From Sesamum alatum (Eukaryota > Streptophyta > Magnoliopsida > Lamiales > Pedaliaceae): a stretch of DNA of 64,000 nucleotides. The position numbers and the translations under genes are program-made. The DNA lies in contig JACGWO010000005.1 of assembly GCA_034509735.1 (NCBI GenBank), forward strand, positions 27,150,383 through 27,214,382, read 5' to 3'. Shown here piece by piece: positions 11,893 to 23,927 of this stretch; within the stretch, counting starts at the first letter, position 1; each line of letters begins with the position of its first letter. The notes under the pieces are model-generated. The model searched no databases, was not told the origin of the DNA, and saw only the letters and a program-made list of their open reading frames with translations.

Positions 11893-11995
11893 GGAGAGGA
11901 AGGGAGAAGGGGTAAACATTGGGCAGTGACAGAGTGAGCGTCATGGGTGGTGGTGGATCGAGAGAGAGGGGTTTGGGTGGAAGATTAAAAATCTG
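10868..11995 (-). promoter_or_regulatory. CT-rich leader and AT-rich 5' intron of the TnpA-like gene
   Basis: Read on the minus strand, a CT-rich leader (about 11990-11775) with a CT microsatellite (11882-11848) and a C run (11893-11881) precedes an AT-rich intron full of ATGTATGTAA-TTTTCTGTAATTTT words down to 10868, just before the ATG at 10864. The same layout precedes the homologous ATG at 2509. This is a presumed promoter-proximal untranslated exon plus intron. Confidence 0.5.
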
Positions 11996-12019
11996 CTAAG
12001 TGTTGTATTTATATTAAAA

Positions 12020-13110
12020 ACTTTGGAACGACTTCCTGGCCATTACAACAGGAGGTACAAAACTTCAAGTAGTATGTAAAGCCATTCCAAAAGGGGGTAC
12101 GAAACTTGAAGTTGTATGTACATCCGTTCCAAGACATTCGTTCCAAGAGGAGGTACGAAACTTGAAGTTGTATGTAACACCTACAAAAAGCCACTGCAAA
12201 GTGTATATAGTATAACTATCTTAGTGCATGACGACACCGTTTTGTTATTCCGCTTAAAAAGCCGTTACAAAGGCAGTTGCAACTTAGAAATTATTTTGCA
12301 AAAAAATCCATAACAATTATTAAAAACTCATTTAGGGCACGATAATGTCGAAGAAAAGTATACAAGGTGTGCAATTACACAAATAAAAACACAAAACATT
12401 TGTAATTGAGATTGATATGTGTTCACAATATGAAATAACTTTGTATAGTCATAATTGTTAGTATTCCACTGATATAACTATCATGTCATATTGTTGTACT
12501 GCATCATGTAATCAAACCGTCAAAATCGAGATCTAACCGTTAGATATGATCAAACCAACAAAATAATACATTACATGAAGTTTTGTACGTATTTGGTCCA
12601 CGAATGTCGAGATGTCGTATCCGGAACATAAGAGTATTCTTTTAATTCGGTGCATCATTAAATCAGGCCATGTGATTTTCAATCAGACCGTCAGATATGA
12701 TCAGATGGTTGTATTCTACATATATTTAAGTTTGGCGTGGATCAAGTGGGCGAATTTAAGATATTGTACTGGGAACCATATTGTTGGAAATATAAACACA
12801 AATTGTAATGGTTTTTGAAATGATTCATTATACTAGATATTTTGAATGACTTTTCCTACAACATATTGGACGTTCTTTTGAATTTGGACTCCCCCCCAAT
12901 TTTTTTTCATTTTTCTGCATAGGAATTATTTCAACTGGCTTTTGTAACGGACATCTTAACAAAGTCGCTCCAAACTTTTACCTCCTGCTAAAAAATTGCA
13001 TCTGGCGCGAAAAGAGGCGCTAAGTATTTTACATTTTGTAACGGATGTTCTTAAATGAGGCCGTTCCAAATTAAAATATTCAATTTTGTTTTAAAAAAAT
13101 AATATGATTC
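12020..13110 (-). repeat. Repeat-rich spacer between the two genes of CACTA B
   Basis: 12030-12180 holds three tandem-like units of a GGAGGTACGAAACTTGAAGT core, each with a CATTCCAA or CGTTCCAA word. 12240-12310 and 12940-13080 hold GCCGTTACAA, TTTGTAACGGAC and GCCGTTCCAAA. 12500-12720 holds several AATCAGACCGTCAGATATGATC words. Subterminal-type motifs are thus present in mid-element, not only at the ends. The corresponding region of CACTA A is 1-785. No gene is seen. Confidence 0.6.
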
Positions 13111-13149
13111 ATAAAATTATAAAAAACTTTTGTTTTTCATTATAAAACA

Positions 13150-16100
13150 CTAGAAAGATGGAATTTCATCTTCATCGGTCTCGTAGTCCTTGAAACTATA
13201 TTCGTCATCCTTGTATTCTTCAATATTTGTGTCATCTTGGCGCGTTTGAGATGTTCCTGCTCCTTGTTGTCGTGCCACCGGAAGATCAACAAAAAGTTCA
13301 TGTAGGTCGTACGTCTGATTGTCCATAGCAACTTCAGGTACAGGTATGACTTCATCTGGCTGATACGCGATATTGGTCCATCGAGACTCGTCAACTACTC
13401 TTCGAGCCTTGGTTTTGCAAACAACCATCTGATCCACTTTATCTCTCTTCATGCTCGGGAACTCTGTGTAGCAAACTTGTACTGCTTGTTGTGCCAGTAC
13501 GAATGGTTCATCTTTTTGGTACAACTTTTTGAAATTAACATCAGCAAGGTGATACCGAGGGTCTACCTTCATGCCTCTCATCGGATCGGCCCAACGACAC
13601 TTGAACAGAACGACATGCAAGTTCAGAATAAGTGGGTATGTCAACTGAATTATCTATTCGAGTATCCAACGAAGTCATGTCTGTGTTTGTGTACGATGAG
13701 CTCTTCACACACACCCCACAATTCATCGTTAACTTGCCGACGTTGTAACGTTCAATGTGGAAATTGAAACCATTCACAAAGTAAGAGAGGAATGTCGTCA
13801 CCTGTGCGCTCGGACCCCAATAATGACACTTTAGGAGTTCCCGATCTGTGTAATTTAATTCAGAATGAACCTGTAGTTCTTATATTTACATATTTAGTAC
13901 ACGGCACAATTTTGAACCAAAATGACGTTATAATAAAAAATCATCAACTTACACGATATTTGAACCAATCCTTGAAATCAGTTGCTACCAGTTGATCAAT
14001 AATTGGATCTTCCGAATGGTGGCCGCACCCATATAGTTTGTTTAGAATTTCCCTGATTGGAAATACATATTAATATAAATGCACGCTCACAACCAAGATT
14101 TACCCATATATATGTATATACTTACTCGTAATATCGCGTGACTACTTTATAGTTGCACAACACATACGTCTTTATTATATGCCGTTCTGGACCACTTAGC
14201 CACCTCTTCTCTAAATCACCACTAGTTCGGTAAGGGTGGTTGAAAATAGACTGTTGGATGTTGTCATTGTTGCTCATGAGATCGTCATTTCGGCTGGGTC
14301 TGCTTCGTTTGCAAAGAACGTGCGGCTCAAAGTAGTGGAAGTGAATAGCTCAATTTCCTCCACCATGTATGCCTCCACAATTGACGCATCGATGTGTGCT
14401 CTGTTCTTCACCTTCTTCTTCAAACCGGGAAGTAATCTATTCATACGAGTATTTATTAACACACAGATGATAATAAAAGTGCAACAGATTAAATAGATTT
14501 ACAGAAAACAATTAAAAAGTAGCCTTACTTAACTCTTAAATGGGTACATCCACCTATATTGCACTGGCCGTCCCACACGAGCCTCCTATGGCAAGTGAAC
14601 AATGAGGTGCTCCATTTAGTCGAAGAAAGCTGGTAGAAAAGATTTTCTCAAGGTTGCACATGATCATAGATACGCTGTCTTCCAACTCCTATAGTTTGGT
14701 GACATCAAGCGTACTCGAGCATATCTACTAGAATAGCAAATTTACCTCCGTTAATGCGTTCCACACATGCTCAGGAAGCATCTGACGGAAGGCAATTAGG
14801 ATCAACTTATGCATAAATTCGTGACAGTCGTGGCTCTTCATGCCATGCATCCTTAACTTCATCATATCGACGCAACAGGCAATGTTAGATGCAAACCATC
14901 AAGAAACCTCAGACAACGAATCCAATCACATATCCTCCTATTCTCCTCCTTCATCATGGTATACACCGGTTTAGGCATCGCATTCTGTCTTCATTCATCC
15001 AACTCAATCTCCGGCCGATTACATATAGTTTTCAAGTCTTTGCATGTATTCAGATTGTACTTCGTTTTCTCCTTTTCACCCATCACAGTGTTGAATATGT
15101 TGTCAAACACATTTTTCTCAATGTACATGACATTAAGGTTGTCCCGTATCAAATGTGTTAACCAGTATGGAAGATCCCAAAAGATGCTTTTCTCCATCTA
15201 CTTGTGGACGGTACCATATCCTGGTAGGAGTGTCATAGGTTCTTCAATAGCAGGACTGGATTCTGCTACCAAATCGCGAATCTGCTCTCCAGTCATCATT
15301 GGGCGTGCAACCTTTCTTTCTACTCGATTTCTAGTGAAGGCTTTCTTATTCCTGCAGTAAGGATGGTCCTTTGGGAGAAACTGTCTGTGGCAGCCAAAGT
15401 GTCAAAGTATCACGGCTTCCTACCACGTTGCAGATGGAATGCCCGTGTATCATCCATACAAATTGGACACCCCATAATACCAGTGGTACTCCATCCAGAC
15501 GCCATCCCATAAGCGGGTAGGTCGTTTCACGGTCCACATCAATGTCGTGCGCATCATGAATGCTTGGTTGGTGGCATTGTCGTGCGTCCGTATGCCCACA
15601 TGCCACAATTGCAAAAGCTCCTCGATCAATTCCAGATACACATCGATCAAACGCTTTGAATTTGATAGGCCACATATCACCATTATGAGGAACATATACT
15701 CAGACTTCATGCACATTCCTAGTGGGAGATTGCACGATGTGAGTATAACGGTCTAACATGAGTAAGTTTTACCATACTACCCATGCGGCGCAAACCCGTC
15801 TGGCGACGGAGGTCACGCGCCTGGTCGGCTTGTACCTAGCCTCTCCAATAAAACTTGTTGTATTCCGATCAATGTTGTCTTTGTAGTACAACATGCAACC
15901 CTTTTTACATGCATCAATCTTTTCAATAGGTAAACCCACGTCTCTAATCAATTTCTTCGTACTGTAGTAATCAAAGGGAAAATTGTGATCGTGGGGCATT
16001 ATATGATCAGCCCCTTGGCACATTTGATCATATGTGCGCTCGGATAAAATATTGTCGACCTTGATATTCACCAAACCAGCAATTGCCCCCAATTGAGATT

Positions 16101-16686
16101 GGGTACAACTGCTCCACAACGGCTGGTCGGCAGCGCACACTACATCAAAAAAATGATCTGACAACCCTGACACATAATCATATGGCCCACCCCCGTACCA
16201 TGAACTAGGACTGGAATCAGTAGGACATGACCTCGTACCATCATCAAGCACACCCTCGTGGTAAGAAGAAAAATAACCCGAGCCCGCTGCATCATAAACC
16301 ATCCTCTACATCCAATCCATCTATTGTTGACCATCCCAATGCGAACTACCCTCCTCCTGAGTAGCTGGGGTTTGCTCCTCCTGCGCTGGAGGGGCGGTCA
16401 CAGCATCAAATTACTCCTGCACCCTGACCTCTCCGTGAGAAGTCCAATTGTAATATTCCGGCATAAACCCACGCGTATATAAGTCAAAATTGGACTCGTC
16501 AGATGTTTTGAACCTTTCGTTTTTGCACTTCACACAAGGGCACCTAACCTTATATTCATCCATATGTTGTTACTGAGACTAAGCCCACTCTATGAAAGTC
16601 TTAACACCATCCTCAAAACTCCGGCATAAGACCCGCCCTATTTGAGAGTTCTTCTCATACATCCATATTCTCAATTGCCTAAACAT
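13150..16686 (-). pseudogene. TNP2-like CACTA transposase, decayed
   Basis: Read from 16686: an N-terminal transposase-associated domain (F-E-D-G-V-K-T-F-I-E-W-A, then C-P-C-V-K-C-K-N near 16540) is interrupted by in-frame TAG and TAA codons between them. The catalytic Transposase_21 region follows: L-P-I-E-K-I-D-A-C-K-K-G-C-M (about 15950-15890), then L-I-D-V-Y-L-E-L-I-E-E-L and G-V-W-M-E-Y-H (15660-15480), then F-W-D-L-P-Y-W and M-Y-I-E-K-N-V-F-D (15190-15110). C-terminal DUF4218-like sequence lies at about 14600-14236 and a DUF4216-like domain at 13644-13150 (Y-H-L-A-D-V-N ... P-F-V-L-A-Q-Q-A). An intron probably lies at about 14118-14040. Frame changes at several joins make it non-functional; the enzyme family cuts and moves CACTA ends. 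Confidence 0.88.
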
Positions 16687-16889
16687 GATGATCACTACAT
16701 ATACAGACATGTATATATATTTAAAAATTATATTTGAACTTATAAAAAACAACAAAATGATATCTAGTTTAACAAAAAGGGTTCAAGTTGTTACCTGGTC
16801 AGACCAACTCGATAGATCAATACGGTAATCGATCAAGTGTATATGCACGAATTGTGGTCAAGTGACATTGAGAGTGTGTGTGGTTAATT

Positions 16890-17193
16890 TGTACCGGTTG
16901 TTGTAATGGTCACTCTCCGCAAGACAGGTAGCCTTTACAAGGTTAACAAGCGCTTCACAAAACCTTTACAATTTGTAACGGCATTATGTTTGTAAAGGCT
17001 CTTCACACACCACTATTTTGTAACGGCCTGAGCAACGGTTATTCCTACGACCATATTATAAATTTCTTTCATATAAAATTATGACGTCATCAAACTTGTT
17101 ATGTTCCAAGTTTGTTACAAATGCCATCGATATTGGAACGGCCTTGCGGCCGTTACAAAAAAATCGTTATAGATCCTGCATTTTTTTGTAGTG
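16890..17193 (-). repeat. Subterminal repeats, 5' end of CACTA B
   Basis: Motifs TTGTAATGGTCA, CAATTTGTAACGGCA, TTTGTAAAGGC, TTTTGTAACGGCC, TGGAACGGCC and GCCGTTACAAAAA cluster before the terminus at 17193. They mirror the repeats at 8510-8900. Confidence 0.7.
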
Positions 17194-17623
17194 AGGGCCT
17201 TTTAACTTTTGGTCATATTAGTTATGAGATGTTCATTTTTGGTCCCATAACTTTCCAAAAGTAGCACTTTTGTCCCATGGCACCTTTCTGTTTGATATTT
17301 AACGGAATAGGCGACGTGGTCATTAAGCAGATGGGACCAAAAAGTGCTACTTTTGAAAGTTTGGGATCAAAGGTGTTATTTTTGAAAGTTATGGGACCAA
17401 AAGTGAGGAACCGTAATCAATAAACCAAAAGTGTAAAGCCCTAAATGCCACATGCTAAGAGTAGAGGCTTTTCTGTTAAAATATCTAAGAGAAATGTGTC
17501 ATGAGATCAAAATGACTACTTTTTAGGAGTTACGTAAACCAAAAGTGATAATTCCATTCTAATCAATAGGACCAAAAGTAAAAAGGTCCTAAGTTACGTA
17601 ACATAAAGTGTTATTATTTCTCC

Positions 17624-17895
17624 TTTAAACTCATTTAATATTCATTTGATGTATGCTTATCATAAATATTTCATGTTTTTAACTTGTGATAAATATTTTA
17701 AAATCATATCTCATAAAATAAGTATGTTTGAAATTACGTCAATCAAAATTAGTTTGAGTTTAAAAATCTAATTGAGTATATCATTTCTATTTTAATTTGA
17801 TACGCTTTTTGTCTTATTTTTAAAAAAAAAATAATTTAATGAGCCTGGTTACTTCATTACAACAATCTTACGAAACATATAGTTAGGTTTTGATA
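17624..17895. other. AT-rich spacer
   Basis: No coding frame or repeat boundary is recognised here. It starts with the presumed 9-bp MITE target duplication TTTAAACTC. Confidence 0.4.
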
Positions 17896-18460
17896 TGTCA
17901 CACCCCAAGGCCCGGACAATAGACAACTTCCTACCTCAAGGCACGACACATACATGAGATTCATCCTGAAGCACCTATAAAGCCGTCCAAACTCAACACC
18001 GAAATTTCTAAAATGATTCTACAAATAATTACATAGCAAAAGTAGGTACAAAAGTCATGTAGTTATACATATGTACACCACTAGTATTTTTACAAACTTT
18101 AGGAGCCACGCCCTAACTCCTAAGTACATGCGTGACTTATTCAAAATTAAGTGGGTCCTATTGATAGGGTAAGGCCGTTAGCCCTCATTCTCCGCATCCA
18201 CCAGGTCTGGAGGAGGAAACAACACAAAATATGTAAGCAAGGCTTAATGAGGCTTGTGGTAGGGTGCATGTGCATTAAAAAAGTGACAAAAAAATTGAAA
18301 CAAGTATATTTTCGTAAGAAGGAACAACACAAAATTAGTGCATGTTTTTATTTTATAGTTTACTTTGTTGTTCTTTTTCATGTTATATTAACTTTTCATT
18401 TTTTACAAGAAGGAACAATTTATTTACCGCTAATAGCCATATATTTTGTTTGATATTTAT
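17896..18460 (+). repeat. LTR-like fragment related to the 2.6 kb solo LTR
   Basis: Opens TGTCACACCCCAAGGCCCGG and, like the LTR at 3349, has a GTCTGGAGGAGGAAA block followed by TATGTAAGCAA, TTAATGAGGC and GGGTGCATGTGCA (compare 3553-3620). It is diverged outside these blocks. No right end or target duplication is found, so it may be truncated or extend into the AT-rich DNA that follows. The 100-codon frame here is not a gene. Confidence 0.55.
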
Positions 18461-19495
18461 TTGTATGATTCTACTTAATCTGGCATTTAATTTTTATTTA
18501 TATTAATAATTATCTTTTTGTATTGTTTTATACACCATTTTTTTTTTTATAAATTATAAACTTCATCCATCAAACTTTTTGTTTCTTTTCTGATTATATT
18601 TTTTTATTTGTCTGGTAATGATGTTTTACATGATGAAAAGAATGACCTAATTTTAACTTTTATGTGATTGGTTTCTCAAACTATTTAATAGGATTCTATT
18701 ACTTCTATGATCATATTCTTTATAAATCTTTATATTTAGATGAAAATATATAAATTTTCATGTACGAGTAATTCAAGCTCTTTTTATAAAAAACAAAATC
18801 TACACTTGGTTGTTTGGATTTTATTTTCTTCTTTTATATATTTTAATTTTATTTCAAATTTTGTACATATGCATTAAATTAATAATAAATGTAGAGGTTA
18901 ATTCAATTCCTTATATATCTTAATTATTATTTTCAATTTTCCATTTTATGGTTAAATCTCTCTTTTCTTGATATATAGTATCATATAATATTTTACTATA
19001 TTCGTAATATTTGTAAATTATAGTATAATTTATACATTTTTGTAGCATAATTTAGGTGATTGGTAAATATTGAAAGCAAACTCTCTACTTAGAGGTGAAA
19101 GTTGGAAAACCTCATAAAAATAAGAAAAAATCCAAGGTATGTATCTTTTCTTGCTTTATTTTTTCATTATCAATTAATTTATTTCATGAGTTCGTCAAAT
19201 ACATGAATAATTTTGTTAATTATCATTTTTAATTTATTTTATTAGTTTGATTATTTATATTGATAGTTTTTTGGCAAAAGAGATTGGACTTTACAGATAC
19301 CATTTTTTAGTAAGCATTTGTAGTGTTGTTGTTCTTTTATTTTTTATTTTCAATTAATTATTTTTTTATAATTGAGTTCATGAATTATGTGATATGTCAT
19401 ATATACATGTTTTTTCCTTATGGGCAATGTCTTTTCTTATTTTTATAAGTTCTAACAATTTTTTCACTAGCGATAGCATAAACAAAATATGAAAG

Positions 19496-19529
<34 letters not shown>

Positions 19530-19533
19530 GTGT

Positions 19534-19566
<33 letters not shown>

Positions 19567-19864
19567 TAAACCAATTATATAATTTTCTTCTCATAATAGT
19601 TTTTCATCACAATTATATGTTTCACTCTTTAATACACAATTTGTGTAAAATGAACTCCAGATTTTCAATTCATAAATTTTTTTGAACTAATCGTTAATCA
19701 AAATGTTTATAATAATTTCTAAATTCACAATTTTATTATTTAAAAGTTATGAGATTCTTAATTGATGTTGAACATCCATAAACAATAGAATTTTGTTCCC
19801 TATAGCTATTTAATTTTTTATTTTTGATTTTATGAATTATGTTATGTACACATACAATTTGGTT
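18460..19864. other. AT-rich region with microsatellite, no gene
   Basis: Very AT-rich, without a supported coding frame. A CT run (about 19498-19527) and a TA run (about 19538-19563) lie close together. No terminal repeats are recognised. Confidence 0.45.
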
Positions 19865-21155
19865 TATAATAAAAGAAAATATGAACTTTGTTTAAAGAAA
19901 AAGATTGGATGCAAACTTCCTATCTGTCCACTTATGGGTAAAAGTTCGAATAAAGTTAACTTATGGCCACCCTTTTCATGTGATAGCACGACGCATGGCA
20001 GCCACCTTTGTAGCATGGATTGTTTCAAAACAATTAATTGGAATAAAGTTACGCAATGGAGAAAACGACAACCTCGCACAAGACTATAAATCTAATATTC
20101 GATTGTATTTGGTGAGTGTCATTTAAAATTATTTTAGTATTTGCAGAACTGGAGGAATAATATATGCTATCGTCCATGGCTATACATATGTATAGAAAGT
20201 GGTTTTTTCATGCGACGAACTTGAGTAAAATATTTCTTGAAATTGTTCATTGATGTGAAAGAAAATGAATATGAGTTTTGGTTATCTATATGAGTTGATT
20301 GCGCATTTGGAACCATATGGAGCTAAGTGCTACAATGTGATTATTGTTCTTGTCATGTGGTATTCTGGTATTCGTTATGAACTTCCGTTGGAAGCCACCT
20401 TTAGAGTCCATATGAGTATCCAAGAGGTCTCACTCATTTGGATATATTCAATTCGTCACAATATAAACGTGCATGCATTTTTTAAATGGTCTATGTTCTA
20501 TATGGTTGTTAGACTGGATTTATGAATTTGATCAAGTGATTTTTGCAAATCGGTCAATGGGCCCAGGGCTAGACGGTTCGCGGGGCACGCTGGTGTAGCA
20601 TTGGGCAACCAGTTGAGGTTTCGTCGTTCAGTTCCTACTTAAGTGTCCTTTTACTGGCAGGCTGGAGGTTGTCTGCGTGTGATTGGCGCTGTCATGTACC
20701 TAGGCATGACCAGTTCAATGTGGTCATGGGGTCGCTCCCTACATGAAGAATAAGGTAGTAAACGGTCTTTTGGGAGACAAAAGGTGGTAATCATGTGATT
20801 TGGTCCTTACCTGATATGGTCTTCACAGGCTCAATTTTTGTTGTTGCAAGTCAATATGATATGTTTTGAGTATTTTGATCGAGTTTTCTAATATGACTAT
20901 TTTCTTGCACGTACACCCACTCATGGCCTCACTAAGTTTTTGCTTATGAATTTTGAATTTCTTCCTCCAGATACAAGCGATAACGTGACAGGTCAAGCTA
21001 GTTGACTAAGAAGGCGATCAAGGTGATTGGGAAATGAGGTCGAATAGTTAGGATTTGTATTGTTCTGGTTATCAGGTTATTAATTTGGTGAACATATTGT
21101 TGTTACGACTTTAGTTAGGTCGCGTTATGAGAATAGGGCCTAAAGTAGGGGTCCT
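19865..21155 (-). repeat. Inverted, truncated copy of the 2.6 kb LTR family
   Basis: Read on the minus strand, 21155 downward matches 3365 onward in the intact solo LTR: AGGACCCCTACTT-AGGCCCTA, CAATATGTTCACCAAA, CAACCTCCAGCCTGCC, GGGCCCATTGACCG. It continues through CACATTGTAGCACTTAGCTC (about 20340-20320) and CATCAATGAACAATTTCAAG (about 20250). The first 14 or so bases of the LTR are missing, so the copy is cut. Frames at 19905-20126 and 20265-20525 that look like small genes are parts of this LTR. Confidence 0.8.
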
Positions 21156-23285
21156 ATAGATATTAATAGGATTAGATACTAATAAAAAGTATAGATATTT
21201 ATATTTTTAAATTATATTCTAAGAATACACATATACAATAAATAATTTGGAAGGCTATAAACTTAAAAATATAATAGCGAAAAAAATTAATCAATACAAA
21301 TAATTCAATAAGAGTTTTAAATAAATAAATATCAAATTTAATGAACCAAACTTGAAAAATTAGAAAACTTTTATACAAAAAATACATAAAAACTAATTTA
21401 AGCTAAATATTCACAACTATATCTCCTCAACTGACAAAGAGGGCAATAAATGTAATATTTTAGTTAACTTTTTCTGATTAAAATTGAAAAAGAAAGATGT
21501 TGATGACCTTTTATTAGATAAAAATATATATTCATTTAGTGGTCAAATAGAGAGATCATGACTATTAAAATATAACAAAATTAAATAGAAATAATATAAA
21601 CGGATTATTGTAGCTAAAGATAAATATTTAAATAAAAAAATCGTTAGTCAATGAAACAAACAAAAGTAATAATAAGGAAGAAAACTATTCATACGGGAGA
21701 AGATGTCAAATGTATTTTGTTACATAAATTTTTAATAGAGCAGCAACCTATGATTTTTTAAACCTAAATAACAATGAAATTAGGATTAAAAATTAAATCT
21801 AATCATAAAAAGCTAAGAAAAAGAAATCATTCATTTGAATATAAAAACGTACTTTATCAGTATTAATGAACAAAGACAAAATTATCAATAAATATGTTGA
21901 TGAAAGATATAAACTGTAAAATATAATGATATTACCTGATTAAAATTAAAAGTTTATGGCGTGAGATATAGTAAAGATTGATATGATGTTTAGTGATTGA
22001 AAAGTATATGATTGAAATGAAATAAATTATTAGTGATAAGATTATTTAATAATTTTTGTGATATAAAATTAATCCTAAAAATTAAATTTATTTTAAAAAA
22101 AATACAAATGGGATTAGGATACTAATTTTTAAACATAGAATATAGTATAGATAAAAAATAATCTTGAAGATAGGATTTTTTAGATAAATACAAATTTAAT
22201 TTTAAATTTTAAATGGATGTGAATTCAAACAAATGATATTTTTTCTCGACAATGAAAAATTTAAAATTCTAAAAATTTAGAATTAAGTCAAAATTAGCTT
22301 AATTGCGGTCAACTATCATTTTGCTATATATATATAGATATAGATATATATACACATTTTAATTTCATCCATTGAATTTTTATTTTATAGTTTAATTTTG
22401 TTGTTCTAATTATTCAGATTTCATTTTATTTTGTTTTGTGTGTGTACAAGAATGAACAGATTTATTTAGTATTAATCGATACATATGTTATTTAATATTT
22501 ATTTGTATAATCTCTAATCAAGTTACAAAATTTAGTTTTTATTTTTGTTTAAATATTTACTTGTTTGTATTTTTTTACCCCTTTTGTTCTTTTCTTTATT
22601 CAAATTATGAAATGATATAAGATTTTGAAACCATTTTAACTTTTTTTTCATCATCCATCTTTCTTTATTTTCTTTTGTTTTTTTTTCTTCCAGTTGTCTT
22701 TCTTATAACTCATTAAAAGTAAGTTTTTATTCGTGCTTTAATATAGATTTTGATAGAAGATGAATTATAACAAATAATACATTTAACTAATTCTTTACTT
22801 TTTTATATTGTCTATAGAGTTAACCTACATGTATAGTACTTAATAGAATATCATAACTGTTTGAAAGTAGCCCTTATAAAATACAATTTTTCTTAGCAGA
22901 ATATATTGTATGCATAAGAAAATATCATTTTCAATAGTAATCAAAATAGATTAAAAGTTCAAAAATTGCTGTGTTTTTACCTATTAAAAATGAAAAGTTT
23001 TACTTTACATAAAAAATTTCATTATTAAGCAATATATTATAAAATATTTTATATATTTGACTTTTTAAGAAAAAAATTATATAAGCGTGCCAGCATTGGT
23101 TCTACGCTAGAAATATATAACACAAATCGATATTCAAATTTAAGTGTGATATTACGGACTTAAATTTGAATTTGAAAATTTAGTTTTATCTATGATTTAA
23201 GTCTCTCAAATACTTAATATACTTTCGTTATTTATTTTAATAAATATTAAACTGTAGGGCTCTAGTTATAAGATAAATTTTTTTA
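21156..23285. other. AT-rich region, no gene
   Basis: No supported gene. Bases 22150-22350 resemble 46830-47290 (shared AATTTAGAATTAAGTCAAAATTNG-like text and a TATATATATAGATA tract), so part is a dispersed AT-rich repeat. The TATATA-rich end, read on the minus strand as TCTATATATA, resembles a Helitron 5' end, but no matching 3' end is found. Confidence 0.4.
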
Positions 23286-23524
23286 AGGGCAAAATTATAT
23301 AATATAACAAACCTTAGAGGATGTGTCTGCAATTTGAACAAACCTAAAGGTAAGTTTGTGTAATTTACAATAAATGGTAAAAGAGTAATTTTATTTTTTT
23401 TTTAAAAAAAAATGAGGTTTTTTAACAGGCGTTAGTGCTAAGGGAGGTAGATGCAATTTTTGAAATATGAGGGCGTTTAAGTATAATTACACCAAACCCT
23501 CATGAAGGGCACTATAATTACCCC
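23286..23524. repeat. Hairpin MITE-like repeat upstream of NLR 1
   Basis: Left end AGGGCAAAATTATATAATAT and right end GGGCACTATAATTACCCC are roughly inverted. The interior has the GTGTAATTTACA and GTATAATTACACCAAA words seen in other hairpin repeats here. It ends about 400 bases before the NLR ATG at 23928, so it lies in the likely promoter region. No clear target duplication is seen. Confidence 0.5.
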
Positions 23525-23927
23525 AATAAACAAATAGGAACTTGCTTTAACTTGGGCTGAATAACAAGATTATGCTAATAATTGTCACCAGATGTACATT
23601 TTGCTAAAATAATCTTAAGTTAGTACAGTTTCTGTCATTAACAATTAATAGTTGACTTTGGCGTTGGTATGGAATTGCTAAACATGTGGTTTTATTTTTT
23701 TTTTCCTGGAAGATTCGCCAACAAAGTCGCAGTGGCCAGCTTCACATTTATTAGAATAACCCGAAGTTGGTTCTATTTCTTTAATTAATAATTAATGACT
23801 TCATTCTTGTGTTGGTATGAAATTGCTTTCCATGAGTTCCAATATGACTGCTTTTCATCAATAGGCTTCAATACTCTACGCTGCATATATTTGTGTGTGT
23901 GAGTGTGTGCTGTGTAGAGGCTAAGAG

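Larger units (their letters stand above)
8493..17193 (-). mobile_element. Complete CACTA (En/Spm) transposon B, 8.7 kb
   Basis: Ends are CACTACAAAAAAAT at 8493 and its exact complement ATTTTTTTGTAGTG ending at 17193, a 14-bp perfect terminal inverted repeat. It is bounded by a 3-bp target duplication AGG (8490-8492, 17194-17196), diagnostic of the CACTA superfamily. Both genes are on the minus strand: TNP2-like (16686-13150) then TnpA-like (10864-9365). Subterminal repeats lie at both ends (8510-8900 and 16890-17190) with cores TTGTAACGGC or CCGTTACAA. Ends look intact, genes do not, so it could move only if another copy supplied transposase. Confidence 0.93.
8460..17623. mobile_element. Hairpin MITE split by CACTA element B
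   Basis: Left part 8460-8492 (GGGAAAATAGCATTTTTCG...) and right part 17194-17623 form one inverted-repeat element: the right end read backwards is GGAGAAATAATAACACTTT ... GGACCTTTTTACTTTTGGTC. The interior repeats ACTTTTGGTCCCA-type words in both orientations. Flanks CTTAAACTT and TTTAAACTC (7 of 9 identical) fit a 9-bp Mutator-type duplication. CACTA B sits inside it with its own AGG duplication. Reuniting the halves gives a MITE of about 460 bases, a relative of the one at 39904-40282. Confidence 0.7.

Noticed and set aside
20265..20525. 86-codon ORF that looks like a novel small protein
   Set aside because: Its complement aligns with the solo LTR at about 3985-4240, so it is LTR sequence.
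22250..22360. Helitron 5' end on the minus strand
   Set aside because: Only the TCTATATATA-like start is present; no 3' hairpin with CTAG was found to the left.
23060..23130. Possible Helitron 3' end (GCGTGCC...ACGCTAG)
   Set aside because: The stem includes the terminal CTAG itself and the loop is too long; it does not fit the usual hairpin, gap, CTAG order.
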